In this document: piece by piece, positions 35,701 through 48,400 of the stretch | How the letters are laid out: the number at the start of each line of letters is the position of its first letter | Numbering within the stretch: the first letter of the stretch is position 1 | Source of the DNA: Misgurnus anguillicaudatus | Lineage: Eukaryota; Chordata; Actinopteri; Cypriniformes; Cobitidae | NCBI RefSeq assembly: GCF_027580225.2 | Contig: NW_027395277.1 | Location: forward strand, 1,426,001-1,490,000 | Reading direction: 5' to 3' | Length of the DNA: 64,000 nucleotides | The notes under the pieces: generated by a model | Database searches by the model: none | What the model was told of the DNA's origin: nothing | Seen by the model: the letters and a program-made list of their open reading frames with translations, nothing else | Translations under genes and position numbers: made by a program

Positions 35701-38700
35701 ACACAATGGATCAGGCACTGAAAAAAGTCAATGAAATGACAGCAAACATGGGCGGCACAGAGATTTTACAGCCCCTAAAACACATCTACAGTCAACCCTG
35801 TTACCCTGAACACCCCAGACAGGTGCATCACCTTAAAATACATCAGAAACCAAACCTGAATATTTTATTAGACTGAAGTTTTCCAAATTTGTCAGGCTTT
35901 TCATTTTTCAGATGGTTAAGTGTCATTTGTAAGATGTTTTCTCTATGCAGTTGTTTGTCTTCACTGATGGAGAGGTGAGGAACACTAAAGAGGTTCTGGA
36001 TCTTGTGAAACTTCATGTTAAATCTCACAGGTACATTTCTCTTTATTTACATTTCCACTTAATAGCTCATGACAGTAAATTATTGAAGATTTGATTGATG
36101 ATTTGTATCTTCAGGTGTTTCTCATTCGGGATTGGTGAGGGTGCAAGTACCGCCCTCATCACAGGAATGGCCAAAGAGGGATCTGGACACGCCCAGTTCA
36201 TCACAGGCTCAGACCGCATGCAACCCAAAGTGAGACTATGGATGAGTTTTAGTTTGAAACAAGAGATGATGTAAATGTAGAGGGTTTGAATCTGTATGAC
36301 ATTGTTTATTTCTCTTCAAATGTTATCAGGTGATGGAGTCTCTCAGGTTTGCTCTTCAGCCTGCAGTGAACAAGATCTCAGTACAGTGGAAAGTACCAGA
36401 TGGCATTACTGTTGACACGCTGTCTCCACCCATCAATGCGATCTTTCAGGGTCAAAGGTCACTTATTTATGCCCAACTTAAAGGACAGGTGAGAACTTTC
36501 AGCTTGAGGTTTGTCATTTTTTTATTCTGGTCACGGGTTTTTAGGTAAATTGTTTTCATTTCTGTGTCATAGAGTTCAGAAAGCTCTGAAGGATCAGTGA
36601 TAGTTCAATACAACCTGAAAGATCAACCAGTAACAAACCAGCTTCACTTCTGCCTTAAACCAACTGAGGACACTGGGTAACATAAACAAAGCACAGATTC
36701 ATCCTGATTCAGACTCATTCAACAAACTTAAACTTTTCATCAATGTTTCTGCAGGTTGTCCATCCATCGTCTGGCGGCCCGGTCTCTGATTCGCTGTCTG
36801 GAGCAGGAGGAGAGGACAGGAGGTGTAGATGTGGAGGATATCAAGAGGAGGATGGTGGAGATCAGTGTTGAAGCAGGAGTGAGCAGTGTTCATACAGCCT
36901 TCATTGCCATTAATAAAGACAACAGAGAGGCTGTGAAAGGACCTCTGATACAGAGAAGAGTACCAACACAAGGTTTGTCATCTGATTGTTAAAATTACAG
37001 TTTTCATTTAACGTTTTTTACCTTTTACAAGTAAGGGTTAGATTACATTCATTCCTCAGGATAAAAACAGGGATGAATTTAGAAGCCACCAAACTCTTCC
37101 ATGTTTTTCCTATTTAAAGACTGTTACATGAGTAGTTACACGAGTAAGTATGCTGGGACAAAATAAAACTTTTGTTTGGAGCCATAGGAATGAATGGGGT
37201 TAGGCTAAATGCTAATACATTCAAGAAGTGCTGTACAAAGATTAAAAGTGCACACATTGAAAAAAGATAGGTATGTATTAATTTATAAGTTGAGAGAAGA
37301 ACATAGTAAAATATTGAAAAAAGGTGGTGTTTTCCTTTAATCCAAGATTATAACAAACAAACATATACTCAAAATGCAAATCTTTATTAGTTCAAAAGAG
37401 CTACACTGCGTCTGTGTAAAACATACAACTGGTACAGTCATTATTCTTGTTTAGGTGTTGCAGAAAGAATTTGTCATTGTTGTAATCTAACAAATATTTA
37501 TGTGATAGAAAATGAGAAGCACTTTCTGTATGTTTGTCTTATGTACATACACTGCAAAAATGACTTTCTTACTTAGTATTTTTGTCTTGTTTTCAGTAGA
37601 AATATCTAAAAATTCTTAAATCAAGATGTATTTTCTTGATGAGCAAAATGAAGACAAAAGAAAATAACCTAAGAAACCTAAGACCTAAGAAAATAATACT
37701 AGTTTTTAGACAAAAAATATACACTTTAAGTGAATTTGTGCTTAAAACAAGCAAAAATATCTGCCAATGGGGTGAGAAATTTTTACTTGAATTAAGTGTT
37801 TAAGAAAAAAGAAATCTTATTTCACTTTATTTCATAATTTTTTGTTTTAAGGACAATTTCACTTAAATTGTATATTATTTGACTTAAAACTAGACTTATT
37901 TACTTGGGTCATTTTGCTCATCAAGAAAAAGCATCTTAATTTAAGAATTTTTAGTTATTTCTACTGAAAACAAGACAAAAATACTAAGTAAGAAAGTCAG
38001 TTTTTGCAGTGTAGATCTACGTAAGAAATATTAAGTGAACTTGTTCTTGTCGGTAATGTCTGCAAAGATGTGTCAAATATTTGTGACTCGAATTATGCAT
38101 GGCAATTAGCATTGTATATAAACCAATGAATAAAAAATAGAGACTATATGCCATGTCATGATATCTGTGGAACTATGGGCCGAGAGGTCATATATTCCTA
38201 AAAACTAAATTAAAAACTACATATGAAGTTTTCATCAGTAAGTGTAAGTATTTGTTTGTGTTTTAGGTTTAAGGTGCATGCCCATGATGGCTAAAAGATG
38301 TGCAAGTAAGAGAAACAGACAGTTACTGTACAGATATTTGCTGCTTTGTTTGTATCTTTGTTGTGTTTGTATTTGTATAGTTGTATTGTTTCTTAATGCT
38401 GACATGTTTTAGCAGTGTTTGATAGTAACTGGTTGTTTGTGTTTTAGAGAAACCCATGATGAACAGGCCTATGCCCATGATGGCTAATGCACGTGCAAGT
38501 AAGAGAAATACAAAGTCACTGTACAGAGATTTTCTCATTTATTATTTAATGAGTTGTTGTGTTGAGGGTTTAGCAGTGATATTTAAGAAGCTGTTTTATT
38601 TGTAGAAGATATGAGCGCAAGAGTTCCCGTCAGGGGTAATCCCAAAGCAAAGATGTTAGATACAAACACTGTCAGCATGAAGAAACTTGAAGGAGCTTTG

Positions 38701-41108
38701 ATGCCGAAAAGACAAGGTTAGTCATCTCACAGTTTGTGTCTGGCATAACATTTTCATCACACGCTTAAGGTATTCGACCAATCACAATGCACCGGATAGC
38801 TGGCCAATCAAAGAACACTGCACTTTTCAAAACGATGAGCTTTGTAAAAATCAACGGGTTTCATAAAGTCAGGGCATGAGGAGCAACAAAAATGTATGTT
38901 ATGTGGACCTTAAACCGCGTAAACAGATTGCATAACACCAAATACACAAAATAATGTATTTTCAGGGTTCCCACGAGTCCTTGAAATCCTTGAAAGTTTG
39001 CGAAAATTGGGTAAATAATTCAAGGCCCTGGGAAATTTTTGAAAATATACATGCATAGATACAGGTCATTGAAAGTGCTTGAATCTATTTTATGCAAGAA
39101 ATTTTCTAGAAAAAAATCCATATTATTCCCTGTGTAGTGTCGGATAATGTCATAAAAATTCTAGACTTTTAAGCACACGTGCTAAACTGTTAACTTTAAA
39201 TGCTTATATCTTCTCTATGTGAATGTTGATTCATACCAAAATGATTTTTTGCATATGTAGCAGAGCGGTGAATTGCAAATTTTGAGATACCAAAGTTCCG
39301 ACTACGCCACCCGGGAAATCTTTAACTAAGACACACAGGTCCAATAGTCGTGGGTGGGGTGAGAAAGATACAAACAATGAATTATGAAAAATATAATTTC
39401 TTTATTATAATAATAAATAGAAAACATGTATGACAGTAAACAAAAAAAATACAAAATCACATCAATAAGGGGAGCTCGCCTTCAGGAAGTCAAGAGGTCA
39501 CCCCACACTATATAAAAATACACTCTTGAAAACACCACAAAAATTCTCAGAGCAAATAGTGTAAACTACACACATTCCGGTGCAAGCTCCCACTTTATAG
39601 AAGTGAATAAATACAACACTAAATTAAACAAATCAAAACATTAACAAAAATAACATAACTAACACTGGTCGATACGTCACACCGACAACCACTCCTGCAT
39701 GCCAATAAACGTTGTGGGCAGGGCTGAATCCAGATTATACGCCTCCCAGCCAGAGCCCCTAAATGGATGCAGTCCAATAAAGGGTGAGGATGTGCCACTA
39801 GACGAATCCACACACACACACGAAAGAAACAACCTCCAGGCAAAGCAGCAATGTAGTCTCATCCGAAACGGAACTTACATTTATCTGCCAAACAAAGATA
39901 CAATTTAATACAAGAAAATAATTTTAACAAGTAAAAACAACAATACTGTGCAGCAAACTAAACACACAAACAATTAATCTCCCTTTAACCGCATTAGGTT
40001 TCCCCAACGCCAAAATAACCCACCTGTAGCTGCTGCGAATACTGCAACATACAGCCATCTGGGAACCAGCTAAAAGCGGATCCTGCAGTAATAGATGCCA
40101 TTATAAGTGATTTAAAGTTAACTGATGATTTACATACCACCAAATCACTTACCGCTCGTTCACAACACGCAAAGCCAAGGGTAATGAATGACGCGCAGCC
40201 GCCCTCCGCTCATTCACAAAGAGCGCTTCCATACAGGGCATGACGTAAATGACAACGTTTTCAGGTGCTTCACCACTAGGATTCTTATATCCTACAAACC
40301 CGGCTCCCATTGGTTTGTAGATTTGTGTAGCACCAACCAATGAGCAACCACGAAATCATAACATGATCCGATTGGTCCACAGATTTAACCGAAACAAACC
40401 AATAGGTGAGGCTACACACCACCACACATAGTTGTGTTTGACATGAAAACATCTCGGGTTACGTATGTTGTTCCCTAAGAAAGGAACGAGACGCTGCGTC
40501 TCCCTTGCCGTACTTCCTGCGTTTCTGTAATGCAATCTTTGGCAATATTTCAAATAGCGAGATACTTCCTGCTCCCGCATCACCCTGTCTTTGTCATTAA
40601 GCCTCACCATTGGTTGAATTTGATATATAACTGCAATAGTTTGTATTTAATATCAGTACGGTTAATATATACATCTGTTTGTGTGTCTATCTGTATCCAC
40701 CAGAATCTGATCTCCATGAGGATCCTTTACTTCAGCTGATTTCTCTTCAAAAGGCTTCAGGCTGCTGGGAACTGAACGCTGCTTTGGCTCGAGTGTTTGG
40801 AAAGACTGAAGATGAGCTGACCAATCAGAAACCAGCACAGGTGTGACATATGATTCAACATGATGAAATAATGAAAGATGATAATAAATGCATGTGTACG
40901 GTGTGTGTATTTGTGTTTACAGGTGGATGGGTCAGTGTGGGCGACTCTTCTGTCTCTCATCTGGTTATACGGCTATAAAATACAACAACAGATTGAGTGG
41001 CAGTTTGTTGCCATGAAGGCGGCGTCATGGATCGGCTCTCAGAACGGTGAGATCTCCAAACCAGACGACATTCATCAGCAGATAAAGAGACGTTTGGTCA
41101 AGTATTAA
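32793..41108 (+). CDS. vwa5a: VWA5A-like gene 4, complete model (about 784 aa)
   Basis: Exons: 32793-32832, 32985-33187, 33294-33516, 34729-34892, 34987-35101, 35220-35395, 35503-35591, 35678-35822, 35951-36030, 36115-36229, 36330-36488, 36573-36676, 36755-36972, 38267-38305, 38448-38498, 38606-38716, 40704-40840, 40923-41108. All phases agree. It starts MTTCGLVTKEKQP; VIT in exons 2-4; VWA with an intact metal site (DRSGSMG in exon 6, GGTEIL in exon 8, FTDGE in exon 9); C-terminal domain in the last two exons, ending ...RRLVKY. The length is close to that of mammalian VWA5A. The linker has only three exons; the 30-nt mini-exon of genes 2 and 5 was removed by a deletion that fuses its flanking introns (near 38231). 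Exon 5 starts with Gly where the other copies have Val (GGG for GTG/GTA). An alternative last exon is 41143-41222. Transcript support is needed for the exact linker. Confidence 0.87.
32944..32960. repeat. short GATA microsatellite
   Basis: Four tandem 'gata' units in intron 1 of gene 4; a shorter version is in gene 6 near 51563-51575. Confidence 0.8.
33536..34680. repeat. expanded intron 3 minisatellite of gene 4 (about 36-bp unit)
   Basis: About 30 units of 'acacaatatttacagtaata' plus 'ctgtacatttaaagca' with variants (ccatac, atgcac, cagcac). A longer-period duplication is visible: the block near 33700-33835 recurs near 33855-33985. The array fills intron 3 from just after exon 33294-33516 to just before exon 34729-34892. 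It is non-coding. Confidence 0.93.
37549..38012. mobile_element. 464-bp palindromic MITE in a gene 4 intron
   Basis: The ends 'acactgcaaaaatgac' and, in reverse, 'acactgcaaaaactgac' are inverted repeats, and the arms extend through 'ttttgtcttgttttcagtag' and 'tctacatcaag'-type words towards the centre. Gene 2 has the empty site ('tgtttgtcttatagatctac'). A related copy lies at about 58480-58845. No ORF is seen. Confidence 0.85.
39256..40426 (-). mobile_element. solo-LTR-like insertion, 1.17 kb, 4-bp target duplication
   Basis: It sits in the intron before gene 4 exon 40704-40840. CATA at 39252-39255 is repeated at 40427-40430, and genes 5 and 6 have the empty site ('tttttgcatagttgtgtttg'). 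The inserted DNA starts TGTAGCAG and ends CACCACA, giving TG...CA ends. The reverse strand carries a TATA-like 'ctataaagtg' near 39594 and an AATAAA-type box near 39400, hence the assumed strand. No coding region is seen. It could also be an unrelated non-autonomous element. Confidence 0.55.
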
Positions 41109-41222
41109 ACTAAAGTGATGTGTGTGTTTGTGTGTGTTTCAGTGGTCAGTCTGTCTCAGTGTGTGTGTGATGGGAATCATCTACTGGGATGTCAGGTGAA
41201 AGAAGAAACTTTGGGAATCTGA

Positions 41223-42060
41223 AGACTTCAGATTCTACTTCCTGTGCTGTCAAAAGGCCAAACTGCTATTATAAAATTGAAACTTTCTTAATAATAAAAA
41301 AAATCTAAATAAAAAAGATTTTATTTAAAAAAGACCTTTGACTAGTTTTATGTTAGTCATTACAGCTGTTGGATACAAAGACTTACACAGAATCGTATTT
41401 ATCTTAATTATTTGAAAATGTTTACCCCCCTCCCTTTTTTTAGCTATTCCCCTCATTTATTTATTTATATTCATGAAGAATATGTCAATCTGATTAACAT
41501 CTAAGAGCCCTATTTTAACTTTCTAAGCCCATGGCACAGCACACAGTCTAAAAGGGCGTGTCCTTATCCACTTTTGCTAATTGATTGACAGGAAAAATAT
41601 TCTATGCACCTGCCGCCAGGTGTATGATAGGCCCAAAGACTTCTAATTGTATTTATCCCAATGACAATCATTGCTTCTTTAGTTGTTGTTTTTAGCTAAA
41701 AATATGTCAATCTGATTAACCTCTAAAACTTCAGTGATGTAAAAAATATAGAGGACAAGTATAGATTGACGTTTCATGACATTTCTTATTTAAATAAACA
41801 TTAACTAATAATATGAATACCAATAATGATTAACTAGATAGTCATAAAAAGCTAGTCTGTATCATTTTTTAATTATTCTGAGGCTTTATCTGTTAAATAG
41901 TTTGTGTCATTCTTCACAGTATGGCTATTTTATTCATTTTCTTTCTTTTCCTTGTTATTATTTGTACATTATTATATTTTCAACGTTTTTATCATCGTGT
42001 GTTTGTGTGTGTATTTCTACACTATCTATCTTGTTATTTGTGTATTTCTTAGGGTAAGTA
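41223..42060. other. spacer between genes 4 and 5
   Basis: 3' flank with an 'aataaa'-like box near 41290 and AT-rich spacer homologous to the spacers after genes 3 and 5. The stretch near 41506-41690 is not in the others and looks like a short repeat fragment. No exon is seen. Confidence 0.5.
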
Positions 42061-42064
42061 CAAA

Positions 42065-42303
42065 GTGAAACTACTGTGAATATTAGCTCTGCTCATGAAT
42101 ATTAATTAGGCTAATGGTTACCTTCATTGATGCTATTGGTTCTCTTCAGTGACGATCCGCCCACATGATCGACTACTTAACGCGTCGATTTAAACGTCAT
42201 TTTTTTTATCGTTTCCCGTCTTTCTCACAATTATTTTCCAGCTCTGATTTATTCATTTAAATCAGTTGATGGTGTTTGTCACTGAGGATTTTTAACTACT
42301 AAG
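42065..42303 (+). promoter_or_regulatory. promoter and non-coding exon of gene 5
   Basis: The same long promoter form as gene 4, with changes ('cagtgacgatccgcccac'; 'gatttaaacg' in the AT box). The non-coding exon ends at 'actaag|gttcgtg' (42303), so the last exon bases differ (AAG for GAG) but the donor is kept. Confidence 0.55.
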
Positions 42304-42428
42304 GTTCGTGTTTGTTCGTGTATATATTTTACAGTACTAATGTGAGGTAATCATGTGTTTAATGTAATAAAAACATGTACTTCTCTAGGCTGCAGTTTGA
42401 ATTTACAGTTACCTGAAGTGAAGTCAGA

Positions 42429-45400
42429 ATGATGAACTTTGGTCTCGTGACTAAAGAAAAACAGCCAGGTATAAACTCACCTGTTTACTTTAACTCACCT
42501 GTTTAAATTAAAGCTTTAATAAACCTTATAATTTGCTTCATAGAGAAAATATAATTTTTCGCTGTTTTAATGCTTGCTTCATTGTGGGCTAAATTAATTA
42601 TTAATGAATTATACCATCATTGGGCGCGGTGGTGGATTAACTGGATACAAAGATGATAGTTCAATGTCCATTTCTTAATGTTTATATCTAGATTCACAGC
42701 TAAAGGGGGCCCAGAATCATTATGTGGTCTGACTGAGGTGAAATATTCTACAAAAATGCGTTCCTAATTTAATTAATTTAAATGTTGGTAACACTTTACA
42801 ATAAGATTGTATCTGTTATCAATTAGTTAATGCATTAGCTAAAATTAACTAACGATGATAAATACTTCTACAGCATTTATGCATTTTAGTTCGTTAATTT
42901 CGCCATTTAGGCTATTAATCCTATACTAATTGTATCTGTTAATGTTATACTAAAGTTACAGTAACTGTAAATGCACCATGAATTGACATTAAATAACATT
43001 AATAAGTTGTTGATAAACTATATTGTTTTATGTTTGTTCATGTTAGTTCGAGGTCAAGGTCTAGCACCTTTAAAGAACACAAAGGTTGACCAAAGTGCTT
43101 CACAAGCAAACAACAATGCAAAAACTTATATAAGAATATAAAATAAAATAAAAACATTAATAATATCAAAACACAGTAATTTATATATTGTAACACTACA
43201 GCCTCTAGCATTTAAAAATACATACAATATAAAAAACTATTTATGAGTAGTCCTGAGAAAAGAGATAAGTTTTCAGTTAATAGTTTTCATAGTTAATGCA
43301 TTTACCAATACAACCTTATTGTAAAATGTTACCAATATGTTTAGTTGAAATTATGTGCTTTCAATTCAATTAAAAAAATAATAAAACAAAAATGTTGATT
43401 ACAGCATTACATTTAGATCTGCTTATATTGCATCAAAGGTTTCTTTTTACTTCAGTGTTTTTGCAGTGTTGATCATTACAGCAAATTAACAGATGTGACG
43501 GTTGTTGAGCACATGATTTTTTCATTAATGTGTAAAATAGCAATAAAATCATTCATAAACTCCTCTTTTTGTATGCGTAGTCGATAAAAATACGGCATAT
43601 AAAAGATTTTGATGGTTAATTGACGTATATGTATATAAAGTTGTTGTGTTTGTTTTCTTGTCAGTTCCTCTGAAGAGCATCAGTGTTGAGGTGCAGGTGA
43701 AGAGTCATGTAGCTACAGTCACCTCCACTCTGCAGTATGTGAATGAGGAAAGGCGCCACCTGGAGGCCTTGTTTGTGTTTCCTCTGCCTGCTGATGCTGC
43801 TGTCTGTCACTTCAGTGCCAAGATCGGAGATCAGGAGATTGTGGCAGAGGTTCAAAAGAGACAAACTGTGAGTCTCTCACATCCTTCAAAATACAACATA
43901 TATGATGAATAAGTGTTTTGACCAAACACATGAATTATTTATGTTGGCATTCAGTGCTTTGAACTCTCTCTCTCTCTCTGTGTTGCAGGCGAGAGATCAG
44001 TATGATGATGCTGTGAGTTCAGGTCAGCAGGCGTTTCTGTTGGAAGAGAGTGAAGAAAGTTCTGATGTGTTCAGTCTGAGTGTTGGGTGTCTGTCACCAG
44101 GTCAGAACGCTGACATCACCATCACATACATCACTGAACTCTCTGTGCAGGCCGACCACTCGCTGCGCTTCTGTCTGCCTGCTGTACTCAACCCCAGATA
44201 CACACCAGCAGGTACTGCACTTTAACAGCTGTTTACAGTAATACCGCACATTTACAGTAACACACAAGATTTACAGTAACACACTAGATTTACAGTAAAT
44301 ACCGCTCATTTACAGTTACACACAAGATTTACAGCAATGCTGCACATTTACAGTAATACACAAGATTTACAGTAATACCGAACGTTTACAGTAACACACA
44401 AAATTTACAGTAATAAGTGAAAATAAAGATTGTTTTTATAACACACTCTCTGTGTCGTCGTCAGGTTCAGATGCTGGAATAGTTTCAGAGATTTCGTCAT
44501 GTGACTCTGTTCCCTACACTTTGACTCTTAGTGTTCATGTGAGCTCTCCAAACCCCATCTCCAAACTAGAGTCCAACTGTAATCTGGATCCTCTTGTGTT
44601 CCTCAACTCTGATCACACTCAGGCAACAGTACTGTGGGATTAATACAGTTTATATGTGTGTGTTTTTACAGAGATAATGTTGTTTAAAGCCTGTAATAAT
44701 GTATTTGTGTGTTTGTGTTGTAGGTGAATCTGAGTTCTGGTCACAAGTTTGATAAAGATGTTGAGTTGTTTCTGTACTATCAGAATACCCATCAGCCCAC
44801 TGCTATAGTGGAGGCAGGAGTGACCACTGCAAAACCAGGTACAGACTACATCAATCTGATAGAAACTCAACATTTTTTTTATACCTTAAGAACATAATAC
44901 AATTATTTTTTAGATGTTTACATCAGTCATTGATCTCTTTCTCTGTTTCAGGTTCTCTGATGAGTGACCCAGTGGTGATGATGAGTTTATACCCAAAATT
45001 CCCAGAGAAAGTGATGTCATCATTAGCAACTCAAGGCGAGTTTGTTTTTGTGATTGACAGATCAGGCAGTATGGGCTGTATGATGCATAACGGGGAAGGA
45101 GCACAGATCCGTATAGAAAGCGCAAAGGTATGAGTTTTTAAAGTGTTATACATTTTTTTTACCAATATTTGAATCTTTCTAAACGCAATTAAAAAAGACA
45201 TTTAAATCTCTGTACACATCTGTCTGTCTGCAGGAAACTCTGCTGTTACTGTTGAAGAGTCTGCCCATGGGCTGTTACTTTAATATCTATGGATTTGGCT
45301 CTCGTTTTGAGTCCTTCTTCCAGTTAGTAACTAGAATCTAAATCATCTATAGTTGTTATTTTGTTATATTCATCATGTGAGAGGATTTTAATGTTTGTGT

Positions 45401-48400
45401 CATTGCAGTCAGAGTGTTGTGTACAATCAGGACACAATGGATCAGGCACTGAAAAAAGTCAATGAAATGACAGCAAACATGGGCGGCACAGAGATTTTAC
45501 AGCCCCTAAAACACATCTACAGTCAACCCTGTTACCCTGAACACCCCAGACAGGTGCATCACCTTAAAACACATCAGAAAACAAACCTGAAGCATTTAAA
45601 AAGACTGGAGTTTTCCAAATTTGTCAGGCTTTTCATTTTTCAGATGGTTAAGTGTCATTTGTAAGATGTTTTTTCTCTGCAGTTGTTTGTCTTCACTGAT
45701 GGAGAGGTGGGAAACACTAAAGAGGTTCTGGATCTTGTGAAACTTCATGTTAAATCTCACAGGTACATTTCTCTTTATTTACATTTCCACTTAATAGTTC
45801 ATGACAGTAAATTATTGAAGATTTAATTGATGATTTGTATCTTCAGGTGTTTCTCATTCGGGATTGGTGAGGGTGCAAGTACCGCCCTCATCACAGGAAT
45901 GGCCAAAGAGGGATCTGGACACGCCCAGTTCATCACAGGCACAGACCGCATGCAACCTAAAGTGAGACTATGGATGAGTTTTAGTTTGAAACAAGAGATG
46001 ATGTAAATGTAGAGGGTTTGAATCTGTATGACATTGTTTTATTTCTCTTCAAATGTTATCAGGTGATGGAGTCTCTCAGGTTTGCTCTTCAGCCTGCAGT
46101 GAACAAGATCTCAGTACAGTGGAAAGTACCAGATGGCATTACTGTTGACACGCTGTCTCCACCCATCAATGTGCTCTTTCAGGGTCAAAGGTCACTCATT
46201 TATGCCCAACTTAAAGGACAGGTGAGAACTTTCAGCTTGAGATTTGTGATTTTATCTTCTGGTGATGGGTTTGTAGATAAATTGTTTCCTTTTCATTTCT
46301 ATGTCATAGAGTTCAGAAAGCTCTGAAGGATCAGTGATAGTTCATTACAACCTGAAAGATCAACCAGTAACAAACCAGCTTCACTTCTGCCTTAAACCAA
46401 CTGAGGACACTGGGTAACAGAAACAAAGCACAGATTCATCCTGATTCAGACTCATTTAAGAACAGTCAGATTCTTTAAATCACAGTTTGTAAACTTTTCA
46501 TCAATGTTTCTGCAGGTTGTCCATCCATCGTCTGGCGGCCCGGTCTCTGATTCGCCGTCTGGAGCAGGAGGACAGGACAGGAGGTGTAGATATCAAGAGG
46601 AGGATGGTGGAGATCAGTGTTGAAGCAGGAGTGAGCAGTGTTCATACAGCCTTCATTGCCATTAATAAACACAACAGAGAGGCTGTGAAAGGACCTCTGA
46701 TACAGAGAAGAGTACCAACACAAGGTTTGTCATCTGATTGTTAAAATGACAGTTTTCATTTAATGTTTTTTACCTTTTACAAAACACATGTTTTTATTTT
46801 AATAATTTTAGATGTAAGGGTTAGATTACATTCATGCCTTAGGATCCAAACAGAGATGAATTTAGAAGCCACCAAATCTCTTCCATGTTTTCTCTATTTA
46901 AAGACTGTTACATGAGCAGTTACACGAGTAAGTATGCTGGCACAAAATAAAACTTGGTAAATTGGAAAAACATGGAAGTGTTTGGTGGCTGCCATGTCAT
47001 GATATCTGTGGAACTGTCGGCCGAGAGGTCATATATTTCTAAAAACTAAATTAAAAACTACATATGAAGTTTTTAGGTGTTTTAGGGATGCGCCGGCCAA
47101 TAATGACTCAGTCAAGTAAGAGAAACACACAGTCACTGTACAGATATTTTCTGCTTTGTTTATTTGTTGTGTTTGTATAATTGTGTTATTTCTCATGGTT
47201 CAGCAGTAATTGTTTATTTGTGTTTTAGGTTTAAGGTGCGTGCCCATGATGCCTATAGCATTTAAAAGTAAGAGAAACACACAGTTACTTAGATATTTGC
47301 TGCTTTGTTTGTATCTTTGTTGTGTTTGTATTTGTATAGTTGTATTGTTTCTCAATGCTGACATGGATTAGCAGTGTTTGATAGTAACTGGTTGTTTGTG
47401 TTTTAGGGACGTCCGTGTCGAACAGTCCTATGCCCATGAGGGCTGATGTATGTGCAAGTAAGAAAAACAGACAGTCACTGACTGTACAGATATTTGCTTT
47501 TTGTTTGTTTCTTTGTTGTGTTTGTATTTGTATATTTGTGTTATTTCTCAATGTGTGGACATGGTTTAGCAGTGTTTGATAGTAACTGGTTGTTTGTGTT
47601 TTAGGGTGGTCAGTGCAAAACAGGCCTATGCCCATGATGGCTAATGAACATGCAAGTAAGATAAATATAAAAGTCACTGTACAGAGATTTTCTCATTTAT
47701 TATTTAATGAGTTGTTGTGTTGAGGGTTTAGCAGTGATATTTAAGAAGCTGTTTTATTTGTAGGAGATATGAGTGCAGAAGATATGAGTCCTATATCTAC
47801 CTTTTTTATTGTCATTTTCATTTATTTTTTCAGATTTTCTTACCACTGTCTTAGTTATACATAACATTACTGTACCCTGATACGGTTACAATCAATGTAA
47901 ATCTATGGGCAAATGATGAGCTTTGTAAAAATCAACGGGTTTCATACACTCAGGGCATGAGAAGTAACAAAAATGTATGTTATGTGGAAATTATGTGTTT
48001 TTTCAAACCTTAAACCACATAAATACATTGCATAACACCAAATACACAAAATAATGTATTTTCAGGGTTCTCACGAGTGCTTGAAATCCTTGAAAGTTTT
48101 TGAATCTGGGGAAATAATTTAAAGCCCTGGGAAGTTTTTGAAAATATACATACATCGATACAGATCATTGAAAGTGCTTGAATTTATTTTATGGAAGAGG
48201 TTTTCTAGAAAAAAATCAATTTCATTCCCTGTGTAGTGTAGGATAATATCATAAAAATTCTGGACTTTTTAAGTACACGTGCTAAACTGTTCACTTTAAA
48301 TGCTTATATCTTCTGTATGTGAATGTTGATTCATACCACAATGTGTTTTGCATAGTTGTGTTTGACACATGAAAATGTCTGGGGTTACGTATTTAACTGT

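Noticed and set aside
39699..39908. ORF within the 1.17-kb insertion of gene 4
   Set aside because: No recognisable protein similarity, no splice context, and it lies in a transposon-like insert absent from sister genes.
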